Shown here: piece by piece, positions 9,667-22,770 of the stretch
How positions within the stretch are numbered: position 1 is the stretch's first letter
Layout of the letters: every line of letters starts with the position of its first letter
NCBI RefSeq assembly: GCF_000003815.2
Contig: NC_049983.1
Location: 5,864,257 to 5,893,054, forward strand
DNA: 28,798 bases
Reading direction: 5' to 3'
Source of the DNA: Branchiostoma floridae
Lineage: Eukaryota; Chordata; Leptocardii; Amphioxiformes; Branchiostomatidae
Translations under genes and position numbers: made by a program
The notes under the pieces: generated by a model
Databases searched by the model: none
What the model was told of the DNA's origin: nothing
Seen by the model: only the letters and a program-made list of their open reading frames with translations

Positions 9667-9894
9667 AAGGAAGCTATACAGTGGTACGGGCATGTGACTC
9701 GCCACAACAACTTGGCTAAGACAATTCTACAGGGAACTGTGGAAGGCGGGTGACGCCGTGGGCGTCAGAGGAAAATCTGGCAAGACAACATCAGAGATTG
9801 GACATCCCTCAACCTACAGGAAAGGCTGGCTGTAGCAGAAGACAGAAGGGCCTGGAGATTCTCCATCTTCATAGCTACCTTGTCTTCCCAATGA
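9667..9894 (+). pseudogene. Non-LTR retrotransposon (LINE), C-terminal end of ORF2, broken
   Basis: The frame reads KEAIQWYGHVTRHNNLAKTI, LQGTVEGG, stop, RRGRQRKIWQDNIRDW, TSLNLQERLAVAEDRRAWR. The W-x-GHV-x-R, then EG-RRRGRQ-K-W-DN, then A-x-DR-x-AWR order is typical of the region after the reverse transcriptase domain in LINEs. The single in-frame TGA sits where CGA (Arg) is expected, so this copy is dead. The reverse transcriptase and endonuclease are missing: it is a 5'-truncated insertion. It ends in a TAGG/TAGG tail. Confidence 0.8.
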
Positions 9895-9908
9895 CCTTGA
9901 GGTCAAGG

Positions 9909-9932
9909 GACTAGGTAAGTAGGTAGGTAGTA
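9909..9932 (+). repeat. TAGG/TAAG tail repeat
   Basis: CTAGGTAAGTAGGTAGGTAG follows the LINE remnant and directly adjoins the tRNA-like element in opposite orientation. It looks like the 3' tail used for priming by the LINE. Confidence 0.7.
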
Positions 9933-9961
9933 CGTGACAAAACCATCTTAGTCGTCGTATA

Positions 9962-10048
9962 CCATAGACTACATATTAGCGGATTTGAACCCGGGACCTC
10001 TGAGTTCTGGGCCAAAAAACCCAGCCGTTACGCCACAGGACCACAATA
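9962..10048 (-). mobile_element. tRNA-derived SINE head or degenerate tRNA
   Basis: On the minus strand TGGCGTAACGG fits an A box and GGTTCAAATCC fits a B box, with CTGGG/CCCAG able to form an anticodon-like stem between them. The T stem is poor and the acceptor stem does not pair, so this is not a working tRNA. Downstream on the same strand it runs into the tail shared with the LINE (CTACCTACCTACTTACCTAG), which suggests a SINE mobilised by that LINE. Confidence 0.6.
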
Positions 10049-10071
10049 AAGACAACGAAAAACTTACATAC

Positions 10072-10158
10072 CTGATCATATCTAGAGACAGGTTCCCAAA
10101 GAAACTGACGTACCAGGCGAGCATACCGACTATTCCGGGGGCTAAACCGGCTGCCGTA
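10072..10158 (-). CDS. TLC-domain protein, internal exon
   Basis: Acceptor GGTGCATTTTCAG and a very strong donor (ATCAG|GTATGTAAG) bound 87 nt on the minus strand. In phase 2 it encodes TAAGLAPGIVGMLAWYVSFF then GNLSLDMI, a membrane helix followed by a short LS-containing loop, which lines up with the helix and E-LS-P-F loop of TLC proteins. Its exit phase joins the exon at 5372 exactly. Another frame is also open (starting YGSRFSPRNSRYARL), but it is strongly basic and its exit phase does not fit. A longer version starting near 10187 (after ACTAAAG) is possible. Confidence 0.65.
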
Positions 10159-10280
10159 CTGAAAATGCACCAGCACATAGTATTGGTGCAGTCTTTAGTC
10201 ATATTTCACTCATGATGTAGAACAACAGATAAACAATATCATACCCACTACTACGTTTCTAAATGCGTAGCCAACTTAAA

Positions 10281-10456
10281 CTTAGGTCACATTTTTAAAT
10301 CCGGGCCCGGACGGAAGTTTAATGAAACGAAAAATTAAATTTATACTTAGAAATATACAAATTATGTCCATGAATATAATGCAACATTTTTTGTATTTCT
10401 ATGTCTTTCTCCCGAAAGCTGCCCGGTCGGGCCCCGTTCTTGAAATGAGACCTAAG
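10281..10456. mobile_element. MITE with imperfect ~35-bp TIRs
   Basis: CTTAGGTCACATTTTTAAAT plus CGGGCCCGG at 10281 is mirrored by CGGGCCCCG, TTCTTGAAATGAGACCTAAG ending at 10456. It fills most of the intron between the first two visible TLC exons. Confidence 0.6.
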
Positions 10457-10643
10457 CCTAACTGGGCAAGTCCTTTTCTAGCAAGATAAACAGACAGATA
10501 TAGATATGCAATGACATAATATTATACAGATAACAGTACGTTACACTCAAATATGTACATGACACATTTATAGCTACAGTGTTGAAAATAGATGATAGAG
10601 AGATTCATTGCATAGATAGATAGACACAACTGACAGTACATAC

Positions 10644-10822
10644 TGATGTCGAACATCATCCTGCTTGTTTGTGCCCAAAGTTCGGTACCCCGGTGACACC
10701 CATGAGAAAAGCCGTCCGGAACAAAGGAACACCAAAGTAAACACTCCGGCTCCACTGGTACAGGCCAGGAGATGGGTCCAACTCAACGGAAGAGTTGTCA
10801 ACATGTTGCAATCAGCACTCAT
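10644..10822 (-). CDS. TLC-domain protein, first coding exon
   Basis: Starts at ATG 10822 (MSADCNMLTTLPLSW) and ends at a GTATGT donor after DDVRH. Residues 14-42 are hydrophobic (first membrane helix, GAGVFTLVFLCSGRLFSW), then VSPGYRTLGTNKQDDVRH. The VSPG-[FY]-x-[ST]-L motif after helix one is what TLCD4/TMEM56-type proteins carry just before the TLC domain. It leaves in phase 2, compatible with the exon at 10158. If the four exons are the whole gene the product is 186 residues; relatives are about 240-270, and the part missing falls between this exon and the next. A downstream Met at residue 7 is an alternative start. Confidence 0.65.
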
Positions 10823-11235
10823 TGTCAGGTGCACGATAATTAATGTAGAACTAGAAGATAGCGTATGGCTCAACAGTGGAGCAGCTCTGGTTTACCTAGC
10901 TCGGGCGGATAAGATCAGATGGACCTCAACTGGCAAAATGAGTGGGAACGGTCCCACACATGTTGGTTTGGGATCATACTGCGTTTCACCTGAAGAGCTT
11001 AAATCGGTGTAACCCCACGGGGATTACGTAGGGCTACACCATCTTTGGGAAGGGACGTAATTGATAGGGGCTCTGTGTTCGAGGAGGTGCCTCGAGCACG
11101 TCAAAAGGAAAGGGCTAGCAAATCCTTCTTGCTTAAATGGTCAACATACTGAATGGAAAAAATGTTGCAAACTTGTATCAGTTCCTTCGCATGTACATTG
11201 ATATCGTTGTTGTTTTTGTTGTTGTTGTTTTCCAG

Positions 11236-11379
11236 CTCAAGATGACACATAGGTACCGACACATACAGACTAGATTTGATGTTGCCATTCCCTCTCTCAA
11301 ACTGGCGCGACACAGGTATTACTATCCAAGTCTAGCTCCGAATTCAACAGAAGCGATCATTGAAGAAAATCAGAGCTAG
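11236..11379 (+). CDS. Weak candidate terminal exon
   Basis: A T/G-rich tract ends in TTTTCCAG at 11235 and is followed by 47 open codons to a TAG. The peptide (LKMTHRYRHIQTRFDVAI, PSLKLARHRYYYPSLAPNS) has a plausible composition but no recognised family. The tract is a GTT microsatellite rather than a clean pyrimidine tract. No partner exon is visible. Confidence 0.2.
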   Translation, partial: LKMTHRYRHIQTRFDVAIPSLKLARHRYYYPSLAPNSTEAIIEENQS

Positions 11380-11399
11380 AGTAGGACGGATACCACGTT

Positions 11400-12300
11400 A
11401 TTCACCCAAAACAACAGACTTAAGGACTCAAAATGCCTCATGGAACCTCTTTTCACGGCACTCGTTTCAGTTGAATTACTCACGGTCTCACAGCGACCCC
11501 TAGTGACCATAAAGCAAAACGCAGATCTTTCATTGACATAAGGAAGAGACTTAAATTGATTGCCTGATTAAGGAGTAAAGGTTAAATGCGATTGAACAAC
11601 GATGACCAATGGTAGACAGGATATACAGTTGGTAGACAGGTAGCGAGAGGGCAAAATACTAAGTGCAAAAATATCGCTAACGTAAGATTTTCAAAATAAC
11701 ACCAACTCTCATAATTGCACAACAATAGAAAAATATATGAATTAAAAGGGATGTATCAATGAACAATCAGTAATTCAGAGGTAATACACTTTAGGTATTT
11801 GATACTTAAGTGTTCCAAACAATCCTGAGAAGGCCCTACAACCTTTTCGATTATCTGGCGGTATTATGGCAGCTGGTGGAATTATGACAGTTGACATTAG
11901 AGATCATAAACAATGTAACAAGAATGAAGCGACAAAACATGGTATCACTGATAACAAGTCTTTTATTTCTGTTATCAAGAAGCGACCTTAGTGTGGTAGA
12001 CTGGTATAACTTATCAAGTTATAAACTACACGCATTCAACTTTTACTATTTAACTAGTTTCACTTCTACAAACATTACTGTAATTTATGCTACCACACGA
12101 CGTTTTCCCATTTTGGTACTTTCTCGTCATGTTCATTATTTCCGGCGGAGGGAGTTTTCTTTCAAAATCAGTTGCCGAAAATGAATGAGCGCGTTGATGG
12201 CCTCCATATATTTTAATCTCTGTTGCCTAATGTAAAGAATTACGTGCGCGACTGACGTTTTGGGATACGTAATATGAGACAAGTGCATTGATACAAACAT
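11400..12300. other. No gene recognised
   Basis: AT-rich sequence between the TLC gene and the promoter-like patch. Short direct repeats (for example TTGGTAGACAGG at 11630) but no coding signal. Confidence 0.5.
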
Positions 12301-12316
12301 AACGCATTGTGTGTCA

Positions 12317-12430
12317 CTGTTTCCCAGGATCCTTTGCACTGCGTCCCTGTTAGTGACGTCATTCAGTCATAAACTTTCAGCCAATCAGCGATCAATATGA
12401 ACGCAACAGTAAACGTTATGACGTCACAAG
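12317..12430. promoter_or_regulatory. Promoter-like patch: ZNF143-like, two CRE, CCAAT
   Basis: TTTCCCAGGATCCTTTGCA at 12320 resembles the ZNF143/Staf site (ACTACAnTTCCCAGnATGC). TGACGTCA occurs at 12354 and again at 12420, the palindromic CRE bound by CREB/ATF. A CCAATCAG box lies at 12381. The four motifs fall within about 110 bases, which is a typical vertebrate-like core promoter combination. It may serve the TLC gene (minus strand, 1.5 kb away), the small ORF on the plus strand, or both. Confidence 0.45.
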
Positions 12431-12461
12431 CGACATCGGACAGAACAACACAGACAGGGGG

Positions 12462-12551
12462 ATGAAGAAAAGCAAACGCATCCGGGCAGCTTTGCGGGCT
12501 GTCCGCAAAGCTCTCATGATGCCGTTTAAATGTTGTTGTATGTATAACTAG
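12462..12551 (+). CDS. Small basic ORF, 29 codons, possible first exon
   Basis: ATG at 12462 opens a 29-codon frame beginning MKKSKRIRAALRAVRKALMM and ending PFKCCCMYN. Residues 2-17 would form a strongly basic amphipathic helix, and the CCC run could be a lipidation site. It starts 32 bases after the CRE/CCAAT patch. A GTATGT donor-like site lies near 12537, so the ORF may instead be a first exon. The family is not recognised, and it could be chance. Confidence 0.3.
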   Translation: MKKSKRIRAALRAVRKALMMPFKCCCMYN

Positions 12552-12589
12552 TACATGTAAACCTTTATTTTTTGCCATATGTAACATTT

Positions 12590-13935
12590 TCTAGTATTTT
12601 CCCACGGGAACTGTCTTGGGCAATGATTTTCTTAAAAACGTCAAAACGTAAAGCAACTTCAGTTTTCTCACGGGATCGGTAACTGTCTTGAGCAATAATG
12701 ACCTTAGGACTGATCCAAGACGTCAAGTTCAGTGATATATGGTCATAGTTCGTGTCTTAGTGTTGACAGAGGTAATTAAGACTGACCTTAACGTTAACGG
12801 TGCACAGCCAAGTTCTTCCGTGGTAGTGCGCGACAAATGAGGGACGAAAGGCTTCTGAGGATCCATGTTTGAGTTGATATTTCTCATTATTTCCTGCGAA
12901 ATGACATCAAACGGTTATATGACTGAAAAGCGTAGGAAATGGTGTGTTTTTGTGCAAATTGTGTTTTGGTCCGCGCCTTAATTCTGAGATATTCCTACAC
13001 CTGAATGTAAACAGGCCCGTGACCTAGATTGACCTCTGAAGCTGCAATACCGCGCGCCGTGGATGATTAAAAAAACTGTAGTACTAGAATTTTCTTTATA
13101 ATTGGCTGGATTATTCTCTAGGTTTTCTTCTTTCTGACCGTATCGGTTGTGTTTGCCGGAAAAATATTCTTCATGTGTTTTTTTTTTCAATGCCAAAATG
13201 CCCGATTTTGTGCGCTATTTTTTACATGAAAATAATGTTTTGTCCCTCTAATCTTTTTAAAACTAGAGAAGTTGAAGGATCGAAACTCAGTTGGTCTTGT
13301 AGCTGAAGAAAAATCCTCTCACCCATATACAGTTAAGTTATTTTGCGTCAGGATAATTCCCTGATAGAGCTGGTCGCTAGACTTTAGGGTGTGCCGCCTC
13401 CATTTGAAACCTGGGGTGTGCCCCCTTAAGGAGCAGCAGGAGATAGTCAAAGTTCGTGTATTAATGTTGACAGAGGTAACGAGCGGTAGATACGAGCGGT
13501 GCATTCATGGGTCTTGGAGCGGGCATGTCGAGAAGGGAATAAAGAGAAGTCACTAGCAACGTATGGACGTCTCTGATCTTTACTGAGTTCTGGCCACCGT
13601 CACATCCTGATAACAAATGTATGCTCCAACTGTGTGCCAAGACGGCTTTCATAATTTTTAGTGACTAACATAAACGCCCCATGTGCACGGACTATGCAGG
13701 GACATGTGTGTTTAGTTGTGAGGGTGTTTAGCACCAAGTACAGGTATGCTCGCTTTTGTGTTTGGTGTTCAGAGCAAGGGACAAGATGGTTTTTTTTACC
13801 TGCGTGTGAGTGGTGTTTTCAGCACAAATGACAGGTATATTTGCCTTACGGCAACTTACGTAGACACTGAATGAAAGAATGCAGGAGTCACTTTAAGCTC
13901 TTCAAGTGACTGGTTGTTGAGAGTTTCTTATTTGT
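12590..13935. other. Intergenic, decayed repeats only
   Basis: CACGGGAACTGTCTTGGGCAA at 12604 is echoed at 12672. GTTCGTGTNTTANTGTTGACAGAGGTAA-like sequence at 12748 recurs at 13451, 703 bases away, which might mark an old duplication. A degenerate tandem with CAGGTAT lies at 13725-13840. No exon of the SRPK gene was recognised. Confidence 0.45.
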
Positions 13936-13939
13936 TGCA

Positions 13940-14112
13940 TTGGTTACCAATGGCAAGTTAGTCTTGTGGTTACTAATAGGGTTTTTGACTTATAGAATCT
14001 TAAAGGCTCTGGGTTCACATCCCTTCCAGGTGCCATTGTTGTGTCCTTGCACTTTGCAAAGGCATTTAACCCTTATTTCCTTACTCAACTTTGTGAAAAT
14101 TAGTACTTTTTA
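13940..14112 (+). mobile_element. tRNA-derived SINE
   Basis: CTTGTGGTTACTAATAGGGTT gives a decayed A-box region, and GGGTTCACATCCC at 14010 is a good B box. The tail GTGTCCTTGCACTTTGCAAA, GGCATTTAACCC and ACTCAACTTTGTGAAAATTA is the same general layout as the SINE at 7205. Confidence 0.6.
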
Positions 14113-14277
14113 TCAGGAATAGGGAAGTCCTCTTGGTTGGGACAATCAGAGGTCTCTTGGCATTTATTTTTTTTAGCCTCAACTGAGGGTTGTCTTCAAC
14201 CAGGACATGTAAAAGAACAGCTTTTCAGAAATGTAGCGGAAGATTTTTTTTTTAAATTCTTCTGCCCATGTAATCAA

Positions 14278-14322
14278 ATGAACTGTGCCGCATCCACAAG
14301 CTGTAGGAATGGGGCTTGTCTT
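14278..14322 (+). repeat. Degenerate founder-like copy of the SRPK exon start
   Basis: TGAACTGTGCCGCATCCACA, AGCTG, then TAGGAATGGGGCTTGT matches the array unit's exon part with a handful of changes, one of which makes a stop (AAG to TAG). It lies 136 bases before the first regular unit. It is much more diverged than any unit of the array, so it predates the expansion. Confidence 0.75.
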
Positions 14323-14413
14323 TTCTGGTTCTCTTTACTTCTTATCACTTTTTCTGTTAGAGCTTAATGTATACTGTAATAACGTCTTTGTAATGTTTTC
14401 TTCACTAATAAAG

Positions 14414-16720
<2,307 letters not shown>

Positions 16721-18541
16721 CCAGCATGCACCGGGGCAGGCTCCTGACCAGGGTAGCGTGGTCTTGTGACCGGGGTACTTAGTATCTCAGTTTGGGAGAG
16801 GTACATTTGTATTCTCCCTTTTCACACTTCCCATGATTCGTTGAGCCAGGGTCCTGGAAATGGATGTTACCATAGCTGCTCAGCGTGCGAAACCAGGGTC
16901 ACTCACTCACGGTCCGTAACCTCAGTGGTAGTAGGGGCTCCACGACGTCGACATCCATTAGCAGGGTGGAATCAGCTAAAACCTTCAGTATGTGAGGGCA
17001 GCAAAGCATATGAACTAATGAGTTGTCTGGCAAATATGGTACAGTTATTATTGGGGCTGAGAATTTTGCAAGTTTTGTGATCAGAAGTAACTAGCCAACA
17101 CGGCACAACTGCAGCTGTTAGTTGGTTACGCCCGATGACCTCAACGATCACGAGTTGGCATTCTGTCTGCAGCCTTTGTTTTTTCCTGTAAGAAAGTGAT
17201 TAAACCAATTGTCCTGTGCTCGGTTCCACACCAAACTGTCATCTCCTCGATTTGCTCTGCATTCTAAATTGGTGAGAACCGATTTTCTGTGCCCTCAGAC
17301 ACAGGTCCAGGGGTTTGGGACAGTCATATTGGCACCCTGGCGCAACAAATTATGGGAAGTGTGAAAAAGGAGAATGATACAATGGTTACTGTGTAAAGTT
17401 CAACCACAAAATGCTGTTATAATGCTTGTATGTTGACAAGGCATAAAAGAAGGGAATCCGGGTGTAGTTTCGGGTTGCTCAGGGTATAGTGGGCAATCTG
17501 CAACAACAGAGTAATTATTAATGTATAGGAAAAAAAACAATTAGATAAGCAAAAGTAACCATGGGAATACAGTTTTTCTTATCCACGGCATTCCATTCTG
17601 CTGTTATGTGGACTTTCCTTGAGTTATCATCTCTCATGGTAGACGTATACATGTATGTTTCCATAATCAGGGCTCAAAATACTTTTTCCAGGTAACATTC
17701 AAAATTACATGCACCAGACAGCACTTCTCTTACAGTCCAGAAAAAAAACTCAAAAATGTTTGACGGTTGTCAATCAGCCATAATGTTTATCCTAAAACAC
17801 TGGAAACTGTTGACATAGGAACTATTTGAATTTTTTGGCATTTCATAGCTGGTAACAATCAGTACAGCGAAAATCCAAATACACTCGACTGTTGCAAATT
17901 TGGCATCAGAAATACTTGTACAGCTTCAATTTTACCTGCGTTTGCAGGTGGTATTTTGAGCCCTGTAGTAAAGAGAGAGTTCTCCTACTTACAAAATGTA
18001 TATTGTATACCACATTAAACATTGAGGTCATAGCAACTGTCCACTCGTGCTGTGTATACACTATAAAATGAACAGGGATCGCTTGTTTCAAACTTGTACA
18101 GATTCAATTTGAGTTGGGAATTGTTACATAGAAGCCAGCCATCCTGTAATTGAATTGTATGGAAAGTAGACCAGGGCGTAGTACACAAACTTTCCGGTAT
18201 CCACGAAAGTTTTGTCAAATGTTGCATTATTGAATGAGTGGAATTTAGAAGAATGTGTACAAAATGTATTTCCGGAAAGGGCTGGTTTGGGATATATATG
18301 TGGCAAAGGTTTATGGTTAGAATCTACAATGCACTGCTTCTCTTGAATGTTGTTACAATTTTTCCTACTGTTACAAACTGTTGAAAGAAAATTTATGATG
18401 GTTTACTCGGGTAAAAGTTTGCGGCAGTCGGCTTGGCTAAAATATGAAGGGAAGCTATTGTTAACTTAACACGTGTATTGTTCTGGTGAAAGAAAGAGGT
18501 ACATTTGAAATTTCTTTTAAATGCTGGAGTTTGAAAATAAA
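16721..18541 (+). other. Probable 3' UTR of the SRPK exon with poly(A) signal
   Basis: No further coding sequence is seen after the stop. AATAAA at 18536-18541 is followed by a GTGTGATGTGTGTGG stretch at 18569, the usual arrangement of a vertebrate-like poly(A) site. A 1.8 kb 3' UTR is plausible. It would contain the inverted-repeat element at 17668. An earlier poly(A) site cannot be excluded. Confidence 0.5.
17668..17965. mobile_element. Short TIR element (hAT-like ends)
   Basis: CAGGGCTCAAAATAC at 17668-17682 is repeated exactly in reverse complement at 17951-17965. Ends of the form CAGGGCTC are frequent in hAT MITEs. No clear 8-bp duplication remains. The 298-bp interior is non-coding. 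Confidence 0.7.
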
Positions 18542-18684
18542 CTGCTGAAAATACATGCAACCCCCAGAGTGTGATGTGTGTGGACTCTTTCAGACTAGGA
18601 TAGAACAGTAACTGTTGTTCTATCTACATGTGGCAAGGTTGTCATATGGAGAAAGTGATGTTTTCACAACTTCTTTCAAACTAT

Positions 18685-18968
18685 TTCTAACATGAGAATT
18701 GGACCCCAACTTTTGGCTGTCCAACTCCCGTCTTTGTTTAGGAATGAACAGCCTTATGCTTCTGTGATGTCGCATTATGCACATAGAACAGGTGACTAGC
18801 TGAGCAGTGGATGAAACTCAAAATTGAACTGTAATTTTTAACGCGAGAATTGAACCTTAATTTCTGACTGTCTAACTCCAGTCTTTGTCTAGGAATGAAC
18901 AATCCACTGCTTCTGTGACGTCACATTATCCAGATAGAACACATGACTAGGTGAGCAGTGGATCATAA
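18685..18968. repeat. ~150-bp direct duplication
   Basis: The segment with GAGAATTGGACCCCAAC, CTTTGTTTAGGAATGAACA and CTTCTGTGATGTC (18692-18815) recurs with about 15-20% change at 18844-18968. Both end with AGCAGTGGAT. The duplication lies just downstream of the presumed SRPK poly(A) site. Confidence 0.8.
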
Positions 18969-18969
18969 G

Positions 18970-20300
18970 TTGCAGGAAGCCTATGGCGTCCCTGTCTCGG
19001 TTTAGGGATGGATGTGAAGCCCTTATATCAATGGCTTATTAGACTTGGCCATGGGTTGTTTTAGGCAACACTTGTTATTTTTGGTTGTTCCTTTTGATTG
19101 CAATAAGACTGCCTTTGAAATATTTATTGGTTAGTTCCATTTTTTAGTCTAAGATTACTCATTATATGACAATGTTTTTCAAATCTTCATGTGTTACAAT
19201 GTGCTGACAAGCATACATCTTAGTTGTTTTCTCTTGCACCACTAAAAGAACAAGCGTATGTCTTTAAGCATTGTAGCCAAAAGTAAAGACTTTCTGACAA
19301 AGAATATAAAAGAAAAGCAGTGCATTGTGGAACGTGTAAGTAACTGCACATACAATGTACTATAATTAGTCTACTGTGCTTCTAAGATGAATCCAGAAAA
19401 ATTATCGGATGTTTAAAAGACGTCCATGTATTAGCCTACTGGGCAGACTTTCCAGGTGAGCCTGCCATATTTATTTTTGTGAGGGAGTGCTAATTTATGA
19501 TGTTAAACATGGGCCACGGTTGTCAAATGCTAGGGGGAGCTTGAAGCTGCATGAGTAGAAGTAGTTATTAGATTTGTGGCATCAAATGAGAGCAGACCTT
19601 CTATGTGTAGGCTTGTAGGTTTAACATCACAAATCAGCACCGACATGGACACAAAAAAGCTCCTCCCAAAACAGACAAACTGATGCTAAAACAGGATACA
19701 TTTTGTAGCAAGTGTTTAAGAGATCTTCCGGCACGTTATATGATATTGCATCAGACCATTAATTTGGCCCAACTCCTTTGGGTTCCATCTTGATGGTAAG
19801 TCATTTGGAGGACCACTTGAGTTGAGATTTTATCAGCCTGATGAACAATGTACAAATTCCATAGATTTTTATAGACACCATTCAGTACCAATGCACTACA
19901 ACCCTCTGCAGCTTCAAGTCAGGCATTCAGAACCTTCCCACATCTTTGCTCCAGGCCTCTCCTATTCTAGCTCCAACTTACTCCTCCTATCACATCCAAG
20001 CAGAATCATTATAGGAATTTCATATACATGACTCCGATGTAGATTTTTAAAAAAATTAATGGTCAGCTGGCACAGAGGATTTTTAACGACAAGTAGATAA
20101 TCTCGCCGACAAACTCGCAACCACAGATGATCTTGCTCAAGACTAACTCCCAACCATGATCTGGAGAAATTGGGAGTCCATAGTTGGCTAGGTCTTACAT
20201 GGCGCTTCACCAACTGGTAGTCACAGTGATAATTGCCTGTGGTTTAAATTGACGATTGAATAAGCTGAATTGTGATGTTTGGCAGTCCTTCAAAAGACCG
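18970..20300. other. No gene recognised
   Basis: Open frames of 69-83 codons near 19822-20213 on both strands have no splice signals or family resemblance. Confidence 0.5.
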
Positions 20301-20324
20301 ATCTTGCCTGTCAAGCTTGATTAA

Positions 20325-20375
20325 CCAATGATATCATGTCAATTATCGGTATGGCCAATGAGAGAGTGGGCGCGG
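20325..20375 (+). promoter_or_regulatory. Pair of CCAAT boxes with GC-rich element
   Basis: CCAAT at 20325-20329 and 20355-20359, 30 bases apart, followed by GTGGGCGCGG at 20367. NF-Y box pairs at about three helical turns are common in promoters, but no gene is attached. Confidence 0.2.
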
Positions 20376-20429
20376 TACCAGGTACATGTCCATCAAAACA
20401 TTTACATTTCTATGTTTTGAGTTTTACAG

Positions 20430-22765
20430 TTTTACACTCGCAAAGTGAGAAGAGACTAAATTGATAAAAATACCTCAATTATTTTATTGTGACTGGAAAC
20501 CTTAGGAAACATATATACCACTCCTCACATAATCATACAGGTTAAGCACAATCAGTTACTGACGTGAGATACAGTTTACTTACTAACATATCTAACATAC
20601 CGAGAAACTATGTGTTACTGCAAACTTAGTTCAAACCAGTGAATATGAAGTCTGAAAGTTGTGCTAGTGCCACATTTAAAATTGTTGGCTAATTGCAAGC
20701 ATTAAAACAATCATACGCCTGTCCTATGACTTGCAAGTCTTAAGCTTTATCAAACCAAAGTTGTGTACAAGAAGCACATTGTCAAGTACTAGCCTTGTCA
20801 GGGTATTGAAAATTAGAATTGTGTTATTTGCTTTAGGCATCTCTAGCTGTGGTGTGTTTACATTCCTGTTGTAAATAGAAAAAGTTAACATTTTTGTGGT
20901 AAAATCATTACAACATGCTAGCTGATATTTTTTTTGCCATTGACTGAATGCTAGTATTGTATATCGTCATGGTGTCAGCACAGCAAAATATGTATCATAC
21001 TATGCTTAGCATATTCAATATACATGTACATGTAAGTACAACTACTAGTATACAGTGTAGTACACTATTAGTGTCCGCAGCACCATTTTCATCGTTAGTG
21101 CAATTTTTGAAACTTGAGTTAAAAACTTGTTGTCTTCATGCAGTGTGAATAAGCCATTCTCAAAGCATTAGCCATGCTATAGGCAAGTCTACAAAAGTTT
21201 ACATGACATTGTACATTGGGAACTTGCTAGTACTGAATTCCTGAGTCATTCACAATGTAACCGTTCATCCTCGTATTAGTGTGAAATAGTACAACCTCGG
21301 GCACTATGAAAACAACTAGAAACTTAGGATTATCGGGAACTTGTGGTTTATACAATCATGTAATGTTACATTATTTGCTAAGGTTACACTTATTTACTGT
21401 ACTTACAATGATATAAGCCATGTTGATGGAATTATATGGATGACATCCTCTGGGAACCTCAAAACAGTTGCGAAGGTGCGCATGCAAAAAAGGAAAAGTT
21501 AGGCAAAAAGCTTTGGCGCTTTCAGTATGACATCTAAGTGAAATTTTAAACGAATGACTAAACACACTTATCTAATCTCCTTGGGTATATGGAACAATTA
21601 TATTCTTCATTATTGTTCTTTCACATCTTTGGAAATTTGCATTCTATGACACTAGCATACGTTTTTGACATTTTTATGTAATCTATTATTAGCATATACA
21701 ATGTATTTGCTCATTTTGCAGCTATTGCTTTATATGATTTACAGTATAGTCAAATTTTATAAGGGGGGGCAGACAAAAATTCATGCATGTGAGGATGTCA
21801 TCCACATAATGAAATCAGTATGGCCAAATATCCAAATATAATATGAAAATTGATAACAGTTATTTGTCAGGAGTACAGGGTGATAGCTGTTATACTACTT
21901 AGTATAGCCACTCTGTCAATATGACTGAGTCAGGTTTAAAAAACTGAGGTATAATCGCAGAAAGAAATGGTGTGTATATTCATAGTATTTGGCGGTTGAT
22001 AATCCCTACTAATTTATCTTCAATCTTGGTGTCATTTTTTGCAGGTACTTAAGAATGTTGATAACGTTGATATGTATGAGAAATATTCTTCTGGTATCCA
22101 GAAGAAGTTTGTGTAAGTTGAGTTTAAAAAAAAACAACTTCAGGATATTTTTGCTTTGTTGTGAGCTATAAGGTAGTTTGCTGGTAGCCAATAGCTTTGC
22201 CCCTAAATCCCCCAACAAGGGATTGTGTTGCAAAGGCTACATTTTGTACAATATGAAAATGTCTATGGAAAAGATGAAGAGGAAAGTAACTAGATCCGTT
22301 GAAAATAATAATACCATTTAGCACGCCCCCCCAAAACGGATGACAACTGTGTCTAGAGAAAAAGAATACACACAATTTTGATCTTTTTATTGTCAGTAGT
22401 GATGACTTGCCACGACGAACTTTGTTATGACATTATCCTCACAGTGTTTGAGTTCCGCATGCTACAAGCTCCGTCTGCAAGCTCTCTCGCACTCCACGGT
22501 GCCATGAATTAAGTCTTCACTGTCGACACGGAAATACTAGGTTGTTCAAATAATGTAATATCGGAAGTAGTTGCACTCGTACAAATGTCCGAGGAAGATT
22601 ATAAGTCTGATTATAACTTATAAGTTCTGGTGCTATCAAAGATTGCCTTGTAGGGTTGACCAATCAACAGCCATATACCCATTAGTTCAAAGAAATTGCC
22701 TTTCCATTCCGTTCCGGAAAGAAACGGAGACGAATGATATATTTATCGCGTTTAGATGTTCTCAT
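20430..22765. other. No gene recognised
   Basis: AT-rich sequence with scattered short open frames on both strands. A poly-G/C stretch (GGGGGGGC at 21763, GCCCCCCC at 22324) forms a distant inverted pair, but nothing longer matches around it. Confidence 0.45.
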
Positions 22766-22770
22766 GTAAT

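Noticed and set aside
9962-10048. Functional tRNA gene
   Set aside because: A and B boxes are present but the T and acceptor stems do not pair, so it is a SINE head or pseudogene.
19962-20213. Minus-strand 83-codon frame near 20 kb
   Set aside because: No splice signals or family resemblance; looks like decayed repeat.
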